Below the pieces are notes generated by a model. That model saw nothing but the letters and a program-made list of their open reading frames with translations. It was not told the origin of the DNA and did not search any database. Source: Sphaerolaimus hirsutus (lineage: Eukaryota; Nematoda; Chromadorea; Monhysterida; Sphaerolaimidae). Taken from it: a stretch of 64,000 bases of DNA. Of the stretch, positions 52,901 through 62,820 are shown piece after piece; positions within the stretch are counted from its first letter, which is position 1; every line of letters starts with the position of its first letter. The position numbers and the translations under genes were made by a program. The stretch is taken from NCBI GenBank assembly GCA_964036195.1, contig CAXIWS010000780.1, positions 1 to 64,000 on the forward strand. Reading direction: 5' to 3'.

Positions 52901-55393
52901 TGACTGTGGCAATCTGACGATGGAAATCTGACTGTGGAAACTTGACTATGGAAATCTGACTGTGGAAACTTGACTATGGAAATTTGACTGTGGAAATTGA
53001 CTGTGGAAATCTGACTGTGGAAATCTGACTATGGAAATTTGACCGTGGAAATTGACTGTGGAAATCTGACTATGGAAATCTGACTGTGGAAATCTGACTG
53101 TGGAAATCTGACTGTGGAAATTGACTGTGGAAATCTGACTGTGGAAATCTGACTATGGAAATCTGACTGTGGAAACTTGACTATGGAAATTTGACTGTGG
53201 AAATTGACTGTGGAAATCTGACTATGGAAATCTGACTGTGGAAATCTGACTGTGGAAATCTGTCTGTGGAAATCTGACTATGGAAATCTGACTATGGAAA
53301 TTTGACTGTGGAAATTGAGCGTGGAAATCTGACTGTGGAAATCTGACTGTGGAAATTGACTGTGGAAATCTGACTATGGAAATCTGACTATGGAAATTTG
53401 ACTGTGGAAATTGAGCGTGGAAATCTGACTATGGAAATCTGACTATGGAAATCTGACTGTGGAAATCTGACTGTGGAAATTGAGCGTGGAAATCTGACTG
53501 TGGAAATCTGACTGTGGAAATTGACTGTGGAAATCTGACTGTGGCAATCTGACTATGGAAATCTGACTGTGTAAACTTGACTATGGAAATCTGACTGTGG
53601 AAACTTGACTATGGAAATCTGACTATTGAAATTTGACTGTGGAAATTGAGCATGGAAATCTGACTATGGAAATCTGACTGTGGAAATCTGACTATGGAAA
53701 TTTGACTGTGGAAATTGAGCGTGGAAATCTGACTGTGGAAATCTGACTGTGGAAATTGACTGTGGAAATTTGACTGTGGAAATCTGACTATGGAAATCTG
53801 ACTGTGGAAACTTGACTATGGAAATTTGACTGTGGAAATTGACTGTGGAAATTGAGTGTGGAAATCTGACTGTGGAAATCTGACTGTGGAAATTGACTGT
53901 GGAAATCTGACTATGGAAATCTGACTGTGGAAACCTGACTGTGGAAATTGAGTGTGGAAATCTGACTGTGGAAATCTGACTGTGGAAATCTGACTATGGA
54001 AATCTGACTATGGAAATCTGACTGTGGAAACCTGACTGTGGAAATCTGACTGTAGAAATCTGACTATGGAAATCTGACTATGGAAATTTGACTGTGGAAA
54101 TTGAGTGTGGAAATCTGACTGTGGAAATCTGACTGTGGAAATCTGACTATGGAAAGTTGACTGTGGAAATTGAGCGTGGAAATCTGACTGTGGAAATCTG
54201 ACTGTGGAAATCTGTCTGTGGAAATCTGACTATGGAAATCTGACTATGGAAATTTGACTGTGGAAATTGAGCGTGGAAATCTGACTATGGAAATCTGGCT
54301 ATGGAAATCTGACTGTGGAAATCTGACTGTGGAAATTGAGCGTGGAAATCTGACTGTGGAAATCTGACTGTGGAAATTGACTGTAAAAATCTGACTGTGG
54401 CAATCTGACTATGGAAATCTGACTGTGGAAACTTGACTATGGAAATCTGACTGTGGAAACTTGACTATGGAAATTTGACTGTGGAAATTGACTGTGGAAA
54501 TCTGACTGTGGAAATCTGACTATGGAAATTTGACCGTGGAAATTGACTGTGGAAATCTGACTATGGAAATCTGACTGTGGAAATCTGACTGTGGAAATCT
54601 GACTGTGGAAATTGACTGTGGAAATCTAACTGTGGAAATCTGACTATGGAAATCTGACTGTGGAAACTTGACTATGGAAATTTGACTGTGGAAATTGACT
54701 GTGGAAATCTGACTATGGAAATCTGACTGTGGAAATCTGACTGTGGAAATCTGTCTGTGGAAATCTGACTATGGAAATCTGACTATGGAAATTTGACTGT
54801 GGAAATTGAGCGTGAAAATCTGACTGTGGAAATCTGACTGTGGAAATTGACTGTGGAAATCTGACTATGGAAATCTGACTATGGAAATTTGACTGTGGAA
54901 ATTGAGTGTGGAAATCTGACTATGGAAATCTGACTGTGGAAATTGACTGTGGAAATCTGACTGTGGAAATCTGACTATGGAAATCTGACTGTGGAAACTT
55001 GACTATGGAAATTTGACTGTGGAAATTGACTGTGGAAATCTGACTATGGAAATCTGACTGTGGAAATCTGACTGTGGAAATCTGTCTGTGGAAATCTGAC
55101 TATGGAAATCTGACTGTGGAAATCTGACTGTGGAAATTGAGCGTGGAAATCTGACTGTGGAAATCTGACTGTGGAAATTGACTGTGGAAATCTGACTGTG
55201 GCAATCTGACTATGGAAATCTGACTGTGGAAACTTGACTATGGAAATCTGACTGTGGAAACTTGACTATGGAAATCTGACTATTGAAATTTGACTGTGGA
55301 AATTGAGCATGGAAATCTGACTATGGAAATCTGACTGTGGAAATCTGACTGTGGAAATTGACTGTGGAAATTTGACTGTGGAAATCTGACTAT

Positions 55394-56695
55394 TGTGATG
55401 AAGCCACCGAAATCAGCGTCTTCTACCACCGAATCCGGCAACTCCAAGACCGTAGTGAGAAACGGCCTTTAGAGTGGTTGATTTCCCGTTGTAGCCGAAC
55501 GTCCACTTGTCGACAGCCAAGTTGAGTTTATTTTGTAGTTGTGTGTTGAAAAGGGGGTTCAAATTGTTTCAGGTACTTTATTTCGATCAGATACAGCGTG
55601 TTACAAAAGCGCAAAGTCTAGCGAGCTTCCTAATCAAAGTTTCTATCGCTAGCTTATTTTCGTTCAGTAGCTTGGGGTCCGCAGACTGAAGTAAAAACTT
55701 CCAATGTAGCTAAGACACGGAAATCATGTATAGAAAAACAGCTACAGTAATTTCCTAATACAAATGCACAAATAAACCACAAATATAAGAATAAAACACA
55801 TTTGACCGAAACAGTTGGCTTATTCTATGTGTGCATACATTCAAATACTTATGGTAAAGAAATACCAAGTACAAGTTGGGCTAATAGAAAAACTATTAAT
55901 CTTGAGAGGCGCGAAGTCGGCAAACTCGGCCGATTTACTAATTTGCTTCAATTGGTCAGAAAACATTGACGCACATTGGAACTAATATGATAGGGTTAGG
56001 AAATTATAAATAGTGGTGCAAATGTTCCTAATGACGCAAATAGAACAGGGTATGTTTGATATAATAATAATAATCACTTCCTGGAAACGTATATTTCATA
56101 ATGGATAAATTGGGACTTATTCAAGTAAATGGGTATAATAATTGAGCAGGGTCTATAATATACTCAGCTTGAGCAGGGTATTATAATATCAAAGTAAATA
56201 TAATATAACTTATGAGCAGGGTTATAACAATTATGCATACGCGAAGGGCTTTGTAAATACATACAGTAAATGCTAGTTGCACACAGGGCACTATTTCTAT
56301 ATTAGGACGCTGGCCTAAGTAAATACGTAGCACATAAATATTTATAAGTTTTGACTTTCCCAAATCGCAAGTAAACCATGTAAATGTATATATAATAATA
56401 ATCAGAAAATTACGGCGAGTTGAATGAGTCTAATTTCATGTTAATATACCTAATAATAACTTATTTGACCTTTAAACCTAAATATTCCACATAAATGTTT
56501 CGATAACTTATAAAACACTTTCCTAATTAAATATTCTCCATGGATAAATAATATAGTGCAAGAAATATATTTTGCGTGGTAAATAAATATAGTGCATGAA
56601 AAGTAAAATAGTGCAAATAAGTAAATGTGCGAATATGAGCCTAATTATCAATTCTCTGTATTTCTTTATCCATCCATTTTGCCACGGTCAGCACA
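55394..56695 (-). repeat. 3' LTR, subfamily A (1302 bp)
   Basis: Same family as 15241-16556, with small indels and substitutions. TG...CA ends. Contains TGAGCAGGGT three times (56143, 56170, 56213) and a TATA-like stretch at 56387-56396. The 60-codon frame inside it is chance. Confidence 0.92.
55527..55582 (-). terminator. Twin poly(A) signals in 3' LTR
   Basis: AATAAA in sense at 55532-55527 and 55582-55577. These would end transcripts of this element. Confidence 0.5.
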
Positions 56696-56709
56696 CTCCG
56701 GGCAGAAGA

Positions 56710-56736
56710 GTTGCTGCACCCCGTTGTTGCAGCAAC
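56710..56736 (-). other. Stem-loop between env stop and 3' LTR (right-hand element)
   Basis: Arms GTTGCTGCA and TGCAGCAAC, 9 bp, with a 9-nt loop, abutting the env stop (56738-56740). The position matches the hairpin of element 3. Confidence 0.5.
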
Positions 56737-56737
56737 G

Positions 56738-59524
56738 TCACATGCTGGTGGTGGTGGGCGCCAAAGTGATGAGTGGCGTTTCCGCAGTCGCCTCGGTGGT
56801 GAACGTGGTCGTGCGCGAAGTCGTGGGCGTGCGTGAAGTTGCAGGTCCGGTTGCTGGTGATGCCAACGCCGACCTAGCCTGATGATGAAGCAGGTAGTTG
56901 CCCGTGTCGCTTCCTGCGCGTTCGCGTGAGGTGAATTTGCGGATATCGGGCATGTGAACACTGTCTCTGTTCCTGGCTCTGACTTGTCCTTCATCAGCTG
57001 AACTTTCATCCGGCTGAACGTATGCTGATAGTGACTTTGCCATTCTGTCCTCTGTTTCTGCTCTCCTAGCAAATCTGACGGACTGTGTTGAGTTGGATCT
57101 GGCTCTCCTCTTGATTGCTGGTCTCAACTCTGTCTTGCGTACTTTCCTCCGTGGATAATTGGTCTCTTTCTGAGTTGATTTCTTGATAGTATATCTGATG
57201 GCTCTGAAGCATAGCCATATGCATTTGAACGGACACACTATGCATTTCCATATGCATGTGTATATGCATGGTGGAATCACTGGCTTCCCTGTGGCAATTC
57301 TCCAATTGTACCACAGGTATCCTGCAGCTACAATTCCAGCTATCAAGATTGTGATTCCCAGCAGTATTGCGATTGTGTTGATGATTACTTGAAAGGGTCC
57401 TTTCAGCATTCCTCCCATAAAGTTAGTGTACCCTTTTGATACTCCAGAAATATAGTGACCATATGCTTTGCCGATTCCTGCTGCTGTCTGTCCAATTCCA
57501 GCTCCAATGCCTTCTATTGAATTTCTGATTACTCTGGGATCCAATGACATATCTGCTGTGTAATCAATCAATTGGTTCTGCACATGCTCCAAATTCTGTA
57601 GTCTTTGAATCTGGCCTCTGACATCCATGAAATTGGTCGCTCTGTTGACAATGTTGGTGAACAAGTGAGGCGCGTCAAAGGTGAAGGCCTGCCACTGTCC
57701 TTTCCATGTCATTTCAATTGGCGTCTCTGTGACATGCACCATTCCATGTGCAGACTTCCATTGTCCATGCTTATTTCTGTACAGGTGCAGTGTAGTGTGG
57801 CTGCAGTCCTCTTCTGGTGATTTCTCCACCAAGTCTCTGCTGCCTGGGCTCTTGAACCATAGGGGCCCGTCTTTGTCCAATCTCATTGGTGTGTATTTGT
57901 AACAAGTCTCTCCCACTTTTCCTGTCTGATAAATTATGTATGGCTGCACTTCCTTGCATTCCCAAAACATAATTGCTTCACCAGCCCATTCTGCATGAAC
58001 ATCCTGTCTTCCCAGCATGGCTCGAATCCCCAATGTTGGATCGATGCGGAAAAGCTGAGTCAACATGTCCAGCTGGTTCTTGCGAAGTTGACATAGCTGA
58101 TGCCATACAATCGCAAATTGTGCCTGAGTCATCTCTCTGACTACATGTTGCAGGAACTGAAACTTAGAATTTCTGTCGTCCAATCTGGCATACAATGTTC
58201 CACTGATTGTTGACTCTCTTGCCTCCACTATCTTTCCTGGCATTGCCCATTCCACAGGCACATCTTCTCTTCTGTCAAACTGGATGAATACACCTCCTTG
58301 ATCGGTGTAGTATGTGTCTCCCGGAACACATTCTGAGCCAATTGGCCTCTTTGTCTTGTTGCTGTGGGAGTATGCTGCTTGCAATTTTGACACAATAATT
58401 GTCTGGCCAGATATTTCTGATTTGAATCTGCCAATTCTCTCATATGCACATTGATGCTTGAAGTTCTCCGTATCCCACACTGTGATTCCATAATTGTGGT
58501 CTCTGCAATGTCCCATCGTGGCTCTGCACTGGCTGAAATCTTGCAAGTCACTGATTACAGTCTTTCCATCGAGTGAAGCCACAGTTCCTTCTTCCATGTA
58601 GAAGTTACTGACGACATTCTCTTTGTCATGGCAACACCATGAATATTCCACATTCAAGGTTTGATTGGTTGTCCACACTCTGGGCTCCATTTCCACCAAA
58701 GGTGTTCCTCTGAACATCTTGTGAATTCTTGCATAGTTACAGGCTACCACGCCAACTTGCTGGTATTTCTCAAAATTGCCTGTAATGCCTTTCGCTCCCC
58801 AGAAACTGGTGTGTGTGATGATTTCTTTGATTCTGATGTAGCATCTGTATGCTTTCTCTTTCTGTGGAATCTGTCTCTGTGCGTAAAGTGTAACTTTCAT
58901 TGCCTTGACAAAATTCCTTGGTGGGATATGGCACTGCACTTCTTCAGGAACTGTAAGCGCATGTCCATGCCTTCCACTGGTGCAAATCTGATACTTCTGG
59001 CTTTGTGAATTGATCACCTGTTCCACAGGATGATCCTTGATTGCATCTTTGAATCTCTCATAAGTCTGCATTTCTCTGACAGATTTTGGTGGCCATTCTG
59101 AAGGCAAAGGCGGCAATCCATGATGCACTGCCAATGATGGTGGCCTTACTGTCGAGGTCTCTAGAACGTATGTTCTGGAAAATACTTCGCTGTAAGCTTT
59201 GCCAGCTTTTCTCAGCGTTGCTGACTCTGACATGAATGTCAGCATCAATACCATGCACAGCATTCCAATCACCAGACTGCTGGTGGTTGCTGTGGCTTTC
59301 CCTGTCGCACTCCTCAGGACTCTATCCGATGCTGAGTTCCTCTGAGCAGGGTTTTGAACAGGGTTTGATACAGAGTCTCTGTTCGAGCTCTGATTTCTGA
59401 CATGTTTCTGGACAATTGCTGGGTCCAGTAGATCCACTTTGACTGTCACTGCTGTCTCTGGGATATCCATTGTCTTTGAATTGATTTCCAGTGGATACAA
59501 TTGATTGAGTGGTCTGCTGACCAC
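56738..59524 (-). CDS. Envelope glycoprotein region, class III-like fusion protein (928 codons)
   Basis: It begins at an internal Met just after the DUF5641-like end of pol; the signal-like hydrophobic stretch is at 84-98, so the first ~80 residues are pol-env linker. Then comes a ~600-residue ectodomain with many conserved Cys (including a CC pair and SDLQDFSQC), a segment IDPTLGIRAMLGRQDV preceding AEWAG and Cys that recalls gB-like class III fusion proteins, a membrane segment ~713-740, a Cys-rich juxtamembrane part and a ~188-residue basic, Ser/Thr-rich tail. It is a separate frame only because a 13-nt deletion at about 59622 breaks the continuous pol-env frame. It is well conserved with the env of element 3. 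The viral family of origin is inference. Confidence 0.85.
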   Translation of the reverse strand: MVSRPLNQLYPLEINSKTMDIPETAVTVKVDLLDPAIVQKHVRNQSSNRDSVSNPVQNPAQRNSASDRVLRSATGKATATTSSLVIGMLCMVLMLTFMSESATLRKAGKAYSEVFSRTYVLETSTVRPPSLAVHHGLPPLPSEWPPKSVREMQTYERFKDAIKDHPVEQVINSQSQKYQICTSGRHGHALTVPEEVQCHIPPRNFVKAMKVTLYAQRQIPQKEKAYRCYIRIKEIITHTSFWGAKGITGNFEKYQQVGVVACNYARIHKMFRGTPLVEMEPRVWTTNQTLNVEYSWCCHDKENVVSNFYMEEGTVASLDGKTVISDLQDFSQCRATMGHCRDHNYGITVWDTENFKHQCAYERIGRFKSEISGQTIIVSKLQAAYSHSNKTKRPIGSECVPGDTYYTDQGGVFIQFDRREDVPVEWAMPGKIVEARESTISGTLYARLDDRNSKFQFLQHVVREMTQAQFAIVWHQLCQLRKNQLDMLTQLFRIDPTLGIRAMLGRQDVHAEWAGEAIMFWECKEVQPYIIYQTGKVGETCYKYTPMRLDKDGPLWFKSPGSRDLVEKSPEEDCSHTTLHLYRNKHGQWKSAHGMVHVTETPIEMTWKGQWQAFTFDAPHLFTNIVNRATNFMDVRGQIQRLQNLEHVQNQLIDYTADMSLDPRVIRNSIEGIGAGIGQTAAGIGKAYGHYISGVSKGYTNFMGGMLKGPFQVIINTIAILLGITILIAGIVAAGYLWYNWRIATGKPVIPPCIYTCIWKCIVCPFKCIWLCFRAIRYTIKKSTQKETNYPRRKVRKTELRPAIKRRARSNSTQSVRFARRAETEDRMAKSLSAYVQPDESSADEGQVRARNRDSVHMPDIRKFTSRERAGSDTGNYLLHHQARSALASPATGPATSRTPTTSRTTTFTTEATAETPLITLAPTTTSM

Positions 59525-61518
59525 ATTTCTGTTGGCAGTTCTGACTTTTGCTGAGCGAATCTGTCCATCTTTGCTGGGCTATAACTGCTCGATGCGACCC
59601 ATCCTCCATGCACCTCTGGGCAAATCAGTACAACTTCATTCACTTTGGGTTCTTGAGTCGCTGTCAATCTGCCATGTTTGTGCGTCATCTGAGTTCTTTC
59701 CCTCAAGCTCGGGATATACTCTTGATGCCACAAGTCCCAGAACTTATCCAAAGTTTGCTGGGTTGTCTCCCAATATTTCTGCAGTTTCGCTGCGTTATCC
59801 ATTCTGGGCACAAATTCTCCATCTTTGTCTGCGTCAAACTGTGGTGCTCCAATCTGACCTTCCCCTGTCAGGAAGTCTTTCGGTGTCAGTACTCTGAGGC
59901 TCTTTACATCACCATAGATGTAAGAGATTGGCCTGCTGTTGATTACTGCCTCGACTTCTGGCAGAAGTGTCAACAATTCTTGCAGGGTTAACATTCTGTG
60001 CCCCACAGCTGCCTTGAAATGTTTCTTGGTGATGCCCACCATTCTCTCATAGACTCCTCCCTGCCATGGTGCCATAGGAGTAGTCATGTTCCACTGGATT
60101 TGTTGCTGTGAGCAGTAAGTCTGTACTGCTCCACTTTTGACCATTTTTGACCATTCCTTTCCAGTATTGATGGCCTTGTCAGTGCTTGTGCTGAGCACTT
60201 TCTCTGTCAATTTGAATTGCGTTGCATTGTCTGAAATCACTGCTTCAGGCTTTCCACGCCTGGCGATGAATCTCCTGACTGCGTTCAGGAATTCCTGTGC
60301 TGTCATGTCCAGCACACTTTCCAGATGAACTGCACGTGTCACCATACATGTGAACAAACAGATCCACATTTTCCTGTGATCTTTGTCCACTTTGTACCAA
60401 ACTGGTCCCAAATAATCCAAGCCCGTGTACTGGAACGGTCTGGCTCTCTGAACTCTGGTTTCTGGTAAATCTGGCATTGGTGGAAGCTGGTACGGCTTCG
60501 CTCCCAATTTCTTACAGGTTGGGCAGGTTTTGGTTACATTGTAGATCACCCGTCTGCCCTGTGTAATCCAGTACTTTTGTCTGATCGCTGCCAATGTGTG
60601 TTGCACTCCTGCGTGCATCAACTTCTCATGCTGGTTTCTGACAATCAGCTGAGTCACTGTAGCCTTTGCTGGCAACAGTATGAGTGGCACTGTGACCTCC
60701 TGTGGGTCTGTATACTCCATTCTGCCGTGGCACTTCAGGATTCCATCCTGATGCATTTGCACATTGAGCCATTTGATCAACTGCTGGTCTGCAGCTGTTT
60801 TCTTGCCATCCTGGCTGTCTTTGCTGTGGTCTGTTGCCAGAATCTCTGCCACTCCTTTGTAATGATTCTGTTGCGTCACTTTGATCCAATATTTCAACGC
60901 AATCTCTCTTTCTTTAATACTGATAATTCCCTGTGGTTTTATTGTACCACATATACTTTCCATGATTTCTGACAATCCATTCTGACTGTCATTTTTGCTG
61001 CGCCTTTTGTGCATCTGTCGCACAAATCTCATCACGTATACTGTTGCATCCAGTAACTTTGTCAGTGATGAGAATCTCTGAATCTCAATTCCCAATGGGT
61101 TGCTTTGCTTGCTTTCATCAGCTTGCACATTGCTGGCATCTGGGTCACTGACCACTTGCTGTGTGGCGCCCAGGTAAATTGGACTGGCTTTTGGGAACTT
61201 GAGCTCTTCTTTCTTGATTTCTGCCATTACTTCTGGCGTAACTGGCTCCACTTTCGGCTCTGGCCACTCTCCAGTCATTAGCCATTCTGGCCCCTTCCAC
61301 CACAGGTTACTGCCTTCCAACTCTGACATATTCATGCCTCTTGTGGCCATGTCAGCTGGGTTCTCCAGTCCTGCGATGTGTCTGATGTGCATGTTCTCTG
61401 TCTCGCTCTGAATTTTCTTGATTTCATCCAATCTGTTCTTGACAAAACATGCCAGTGGCTTCGCTGTTGTTAGCCACTTCAGACAACAGGTTGAATCTGA
61501 CTGTGCTGACCGTGGCAA
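59446..61518 (-). pseudogene. C-terminal Pol fragment (RNase H end, integrase), broken at both ends
   Basis: 690 codons. The first residues (MPRSAQ) come from the antisense of the inserted LTR; true pol begins at SDSTCCLKWL within RNase H. Integrase is complete: HHCC zinc ligands (His kept, unlike element 3), GLDYLGP, SDNATQF and GGVYERMVG. A 13-nt deletion relative to 2701-2713 (at about 59622) then shifts the frame within the DUF5641-like domain, and the frame ends at 59446 inside the linker to env. Protease, RT and most of RNase H are absent here, displaced by the insertion at 61502. No promoter of its own is evident. Confidence 0.85.
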
Positions 61519-61776
61519 AATGGATGGATAAAGAAATACAGAGAATTGATAATTAGGCTCATATTCGCATATTTACTTATTTGCACTATTTTACTTTTCA
61601 TGCACTATATTTATTTACCACGCAAAATATCAAATTATATTTCCTGCACTATATTATTTATCCATGGAGAATATTTAATTAGGAAAGTGTTTTATGAGTA
61701 ATAGATATGTTTATGTGAAATATTTAGGTTAAAAGGTCAAATAAGTTATTATTAGGTGTATTAACATGAAATTAGG

Positions 61777-61820
61777 CTCATTCAACTCGCCGTAATTTTC
61801 TGATCATGATTATATATACA
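61777..61820 (+). promoter_or_regulatory. Candidate core promoter of plus-strand LTR
   Basis: CTCATTCAACTC block followed by TATATATACA at 61811-61820, as in the other LTRs. Confidence 0.4.
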
Positions 61821-62612
61821 TTTGCATAGTTTACTTGCAATTTACAAAAGTCAAAACTTGTAAATATTTACGTGTTGCGTAATTATCTAGGCTAGCGTCC
61901 TAATAGAGAAATGGTGCCCTGTGTGTAACTAGCATTTACTGTACAACGCCCTTCGCATAGGCATAATTGTCATAACCTCGCTCACAATTATTTATATTTA
62001 CTTAATAATTATAATACCCCGCTCAATCAAATATATTAAAGACTCTGCTCAATTACAATACCCATTTACCTCGAATAAGTCCCAATTTTACTAGATTATT
62101 CAACATACGTTTCCAGGAAGTGATTATTATTATCATGTTGAATATACCTTATTCTATTTACGTCATTAGGAACATTTGCACTACTATTTACAGTTTCAAA
62201 CCCTAATTTATTAGTTCCAATGTGCGTCAATGTTTTCTGACAAATTGAAGCAAATTAGTAAATCGGCCGAGTTTGCCGACTTCGCGCCTCAAGATTAATA
62301 GTTTTTCCATTAGCCCAATTTGTACCTGGTATTTATTTACCATAATTATTTGAATGTATGCACGCGCAGTATAAGGCAACTGTTTCGGCTAGATGTGTTT
62401 TATTTGTTGCATTTATGTCTTATTTGTGCATTTGTATTAGGAAATTACTGTAGCTGTTTTTCTATACGTGATTTCCGTGTCTTAGCTACTTTGAGAGTTT
62501 TTACTTCAGTCTGCGGACCCCAAGCTACTGAACGAAAATAAGCTAGCGATAGAAACTTCGATTAGGAAGCTCGCTAGGCTTTGCACTTTTGTAACACGCT
62601 GTATCTGATCGA

Positions 62613-62669
62613 AATAAAGTACCTGAAACAATTCGAACCCCCTTTTTCAACACACACCTACGAAATAAA
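62613..62669 (+). terminator. Twin poly(A) signals in plus-strand LTR
   Basis: AATAAA at 62613-62618 and 62664-62669. Confidence 0.5.
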
Positions 62670-62802
62670 CTCAACTTGGCTGTCGACAAGTGGACGTTCG
62701 GCAACAACGGGAAGTCAACCACTCTAAAGGCCGTTTCTCACTACGGTCTTGGAGCTGCTGGATTCGGTGGTAGAAGACGCTGACTTCGGTGGCTTCATCA
62801 CA

Positions 62803-62820
62803 TGGCGCAGCGAGCAGGGT
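62803..62820 (+). promoter_or_regulatory. Primer-binding site, tRNA-Ser
   Basis: TGGCGCAGCGAGCAGGGT immediately after the LTR; an 18-nt match to the tRNA-Ser 3' end. Confidence 0.85.

Larger units (their letters stand above)
34362..55393. repeat. Satellite array, right segment (21 kb)
   Basis: Same 13/14-bp monomers as the left segment, ending at the 3' LTR of the right-hand element. Rare variants (GGTAATTGAGTG, GGATATCTGAC, GTGTAAAC, CTGCCTGTGG, CTGTAAAAATCTGAC) mark long internal duplications. No gene, RNA gene or other unique sequence is seen in it; short frames such as 52712-52912 are repeat read-through. Confidence 0.95.
55394..61501 (-). mobile_element. 3' part of a subfamily A element, interrupted by another element
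   Basis: 3' LTR, env and the C-terminal part of pol, on the minus strand. The left LTR end follows satellite (flank ACTAT). At 61501 pol stops abruptly within RNase H, where the LTR of an oppositely oriented element begins. The rest of pol, gag and the 5' LTR would be expected beyond the inserted element, outside the window. Confidence 0.9.
61502..62802 (+). repeat. 5' LTR, subfamily A (1301 bp)
   Basis: TGTGCTGACC ... TTCATCACA; the reverse complement of the family seen at 15241-16556 and 55394-56695. AT-rich and non-coding. Confidence 0.92.

Noticed and set aside
34362..55393. Possible CRISPR-like or minisatellite coding array
   Set aside because: There are no unique spacers between repeats; the monomers are contiguous and degenerate. 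It is a plain satellite.
16556..55394. The two satellite-flanking LTRs (ending 16556, starting 55394) as the two ends of one giant element enclosing the satellite
   Set aside because: The left LTR is followed inward by its own PBS and gag, and the right LTR by its own env, both pointing away from the satellite. They are the outer ends of two separate minus-strand elements. The shared CTAT flank is expected from the repeat.
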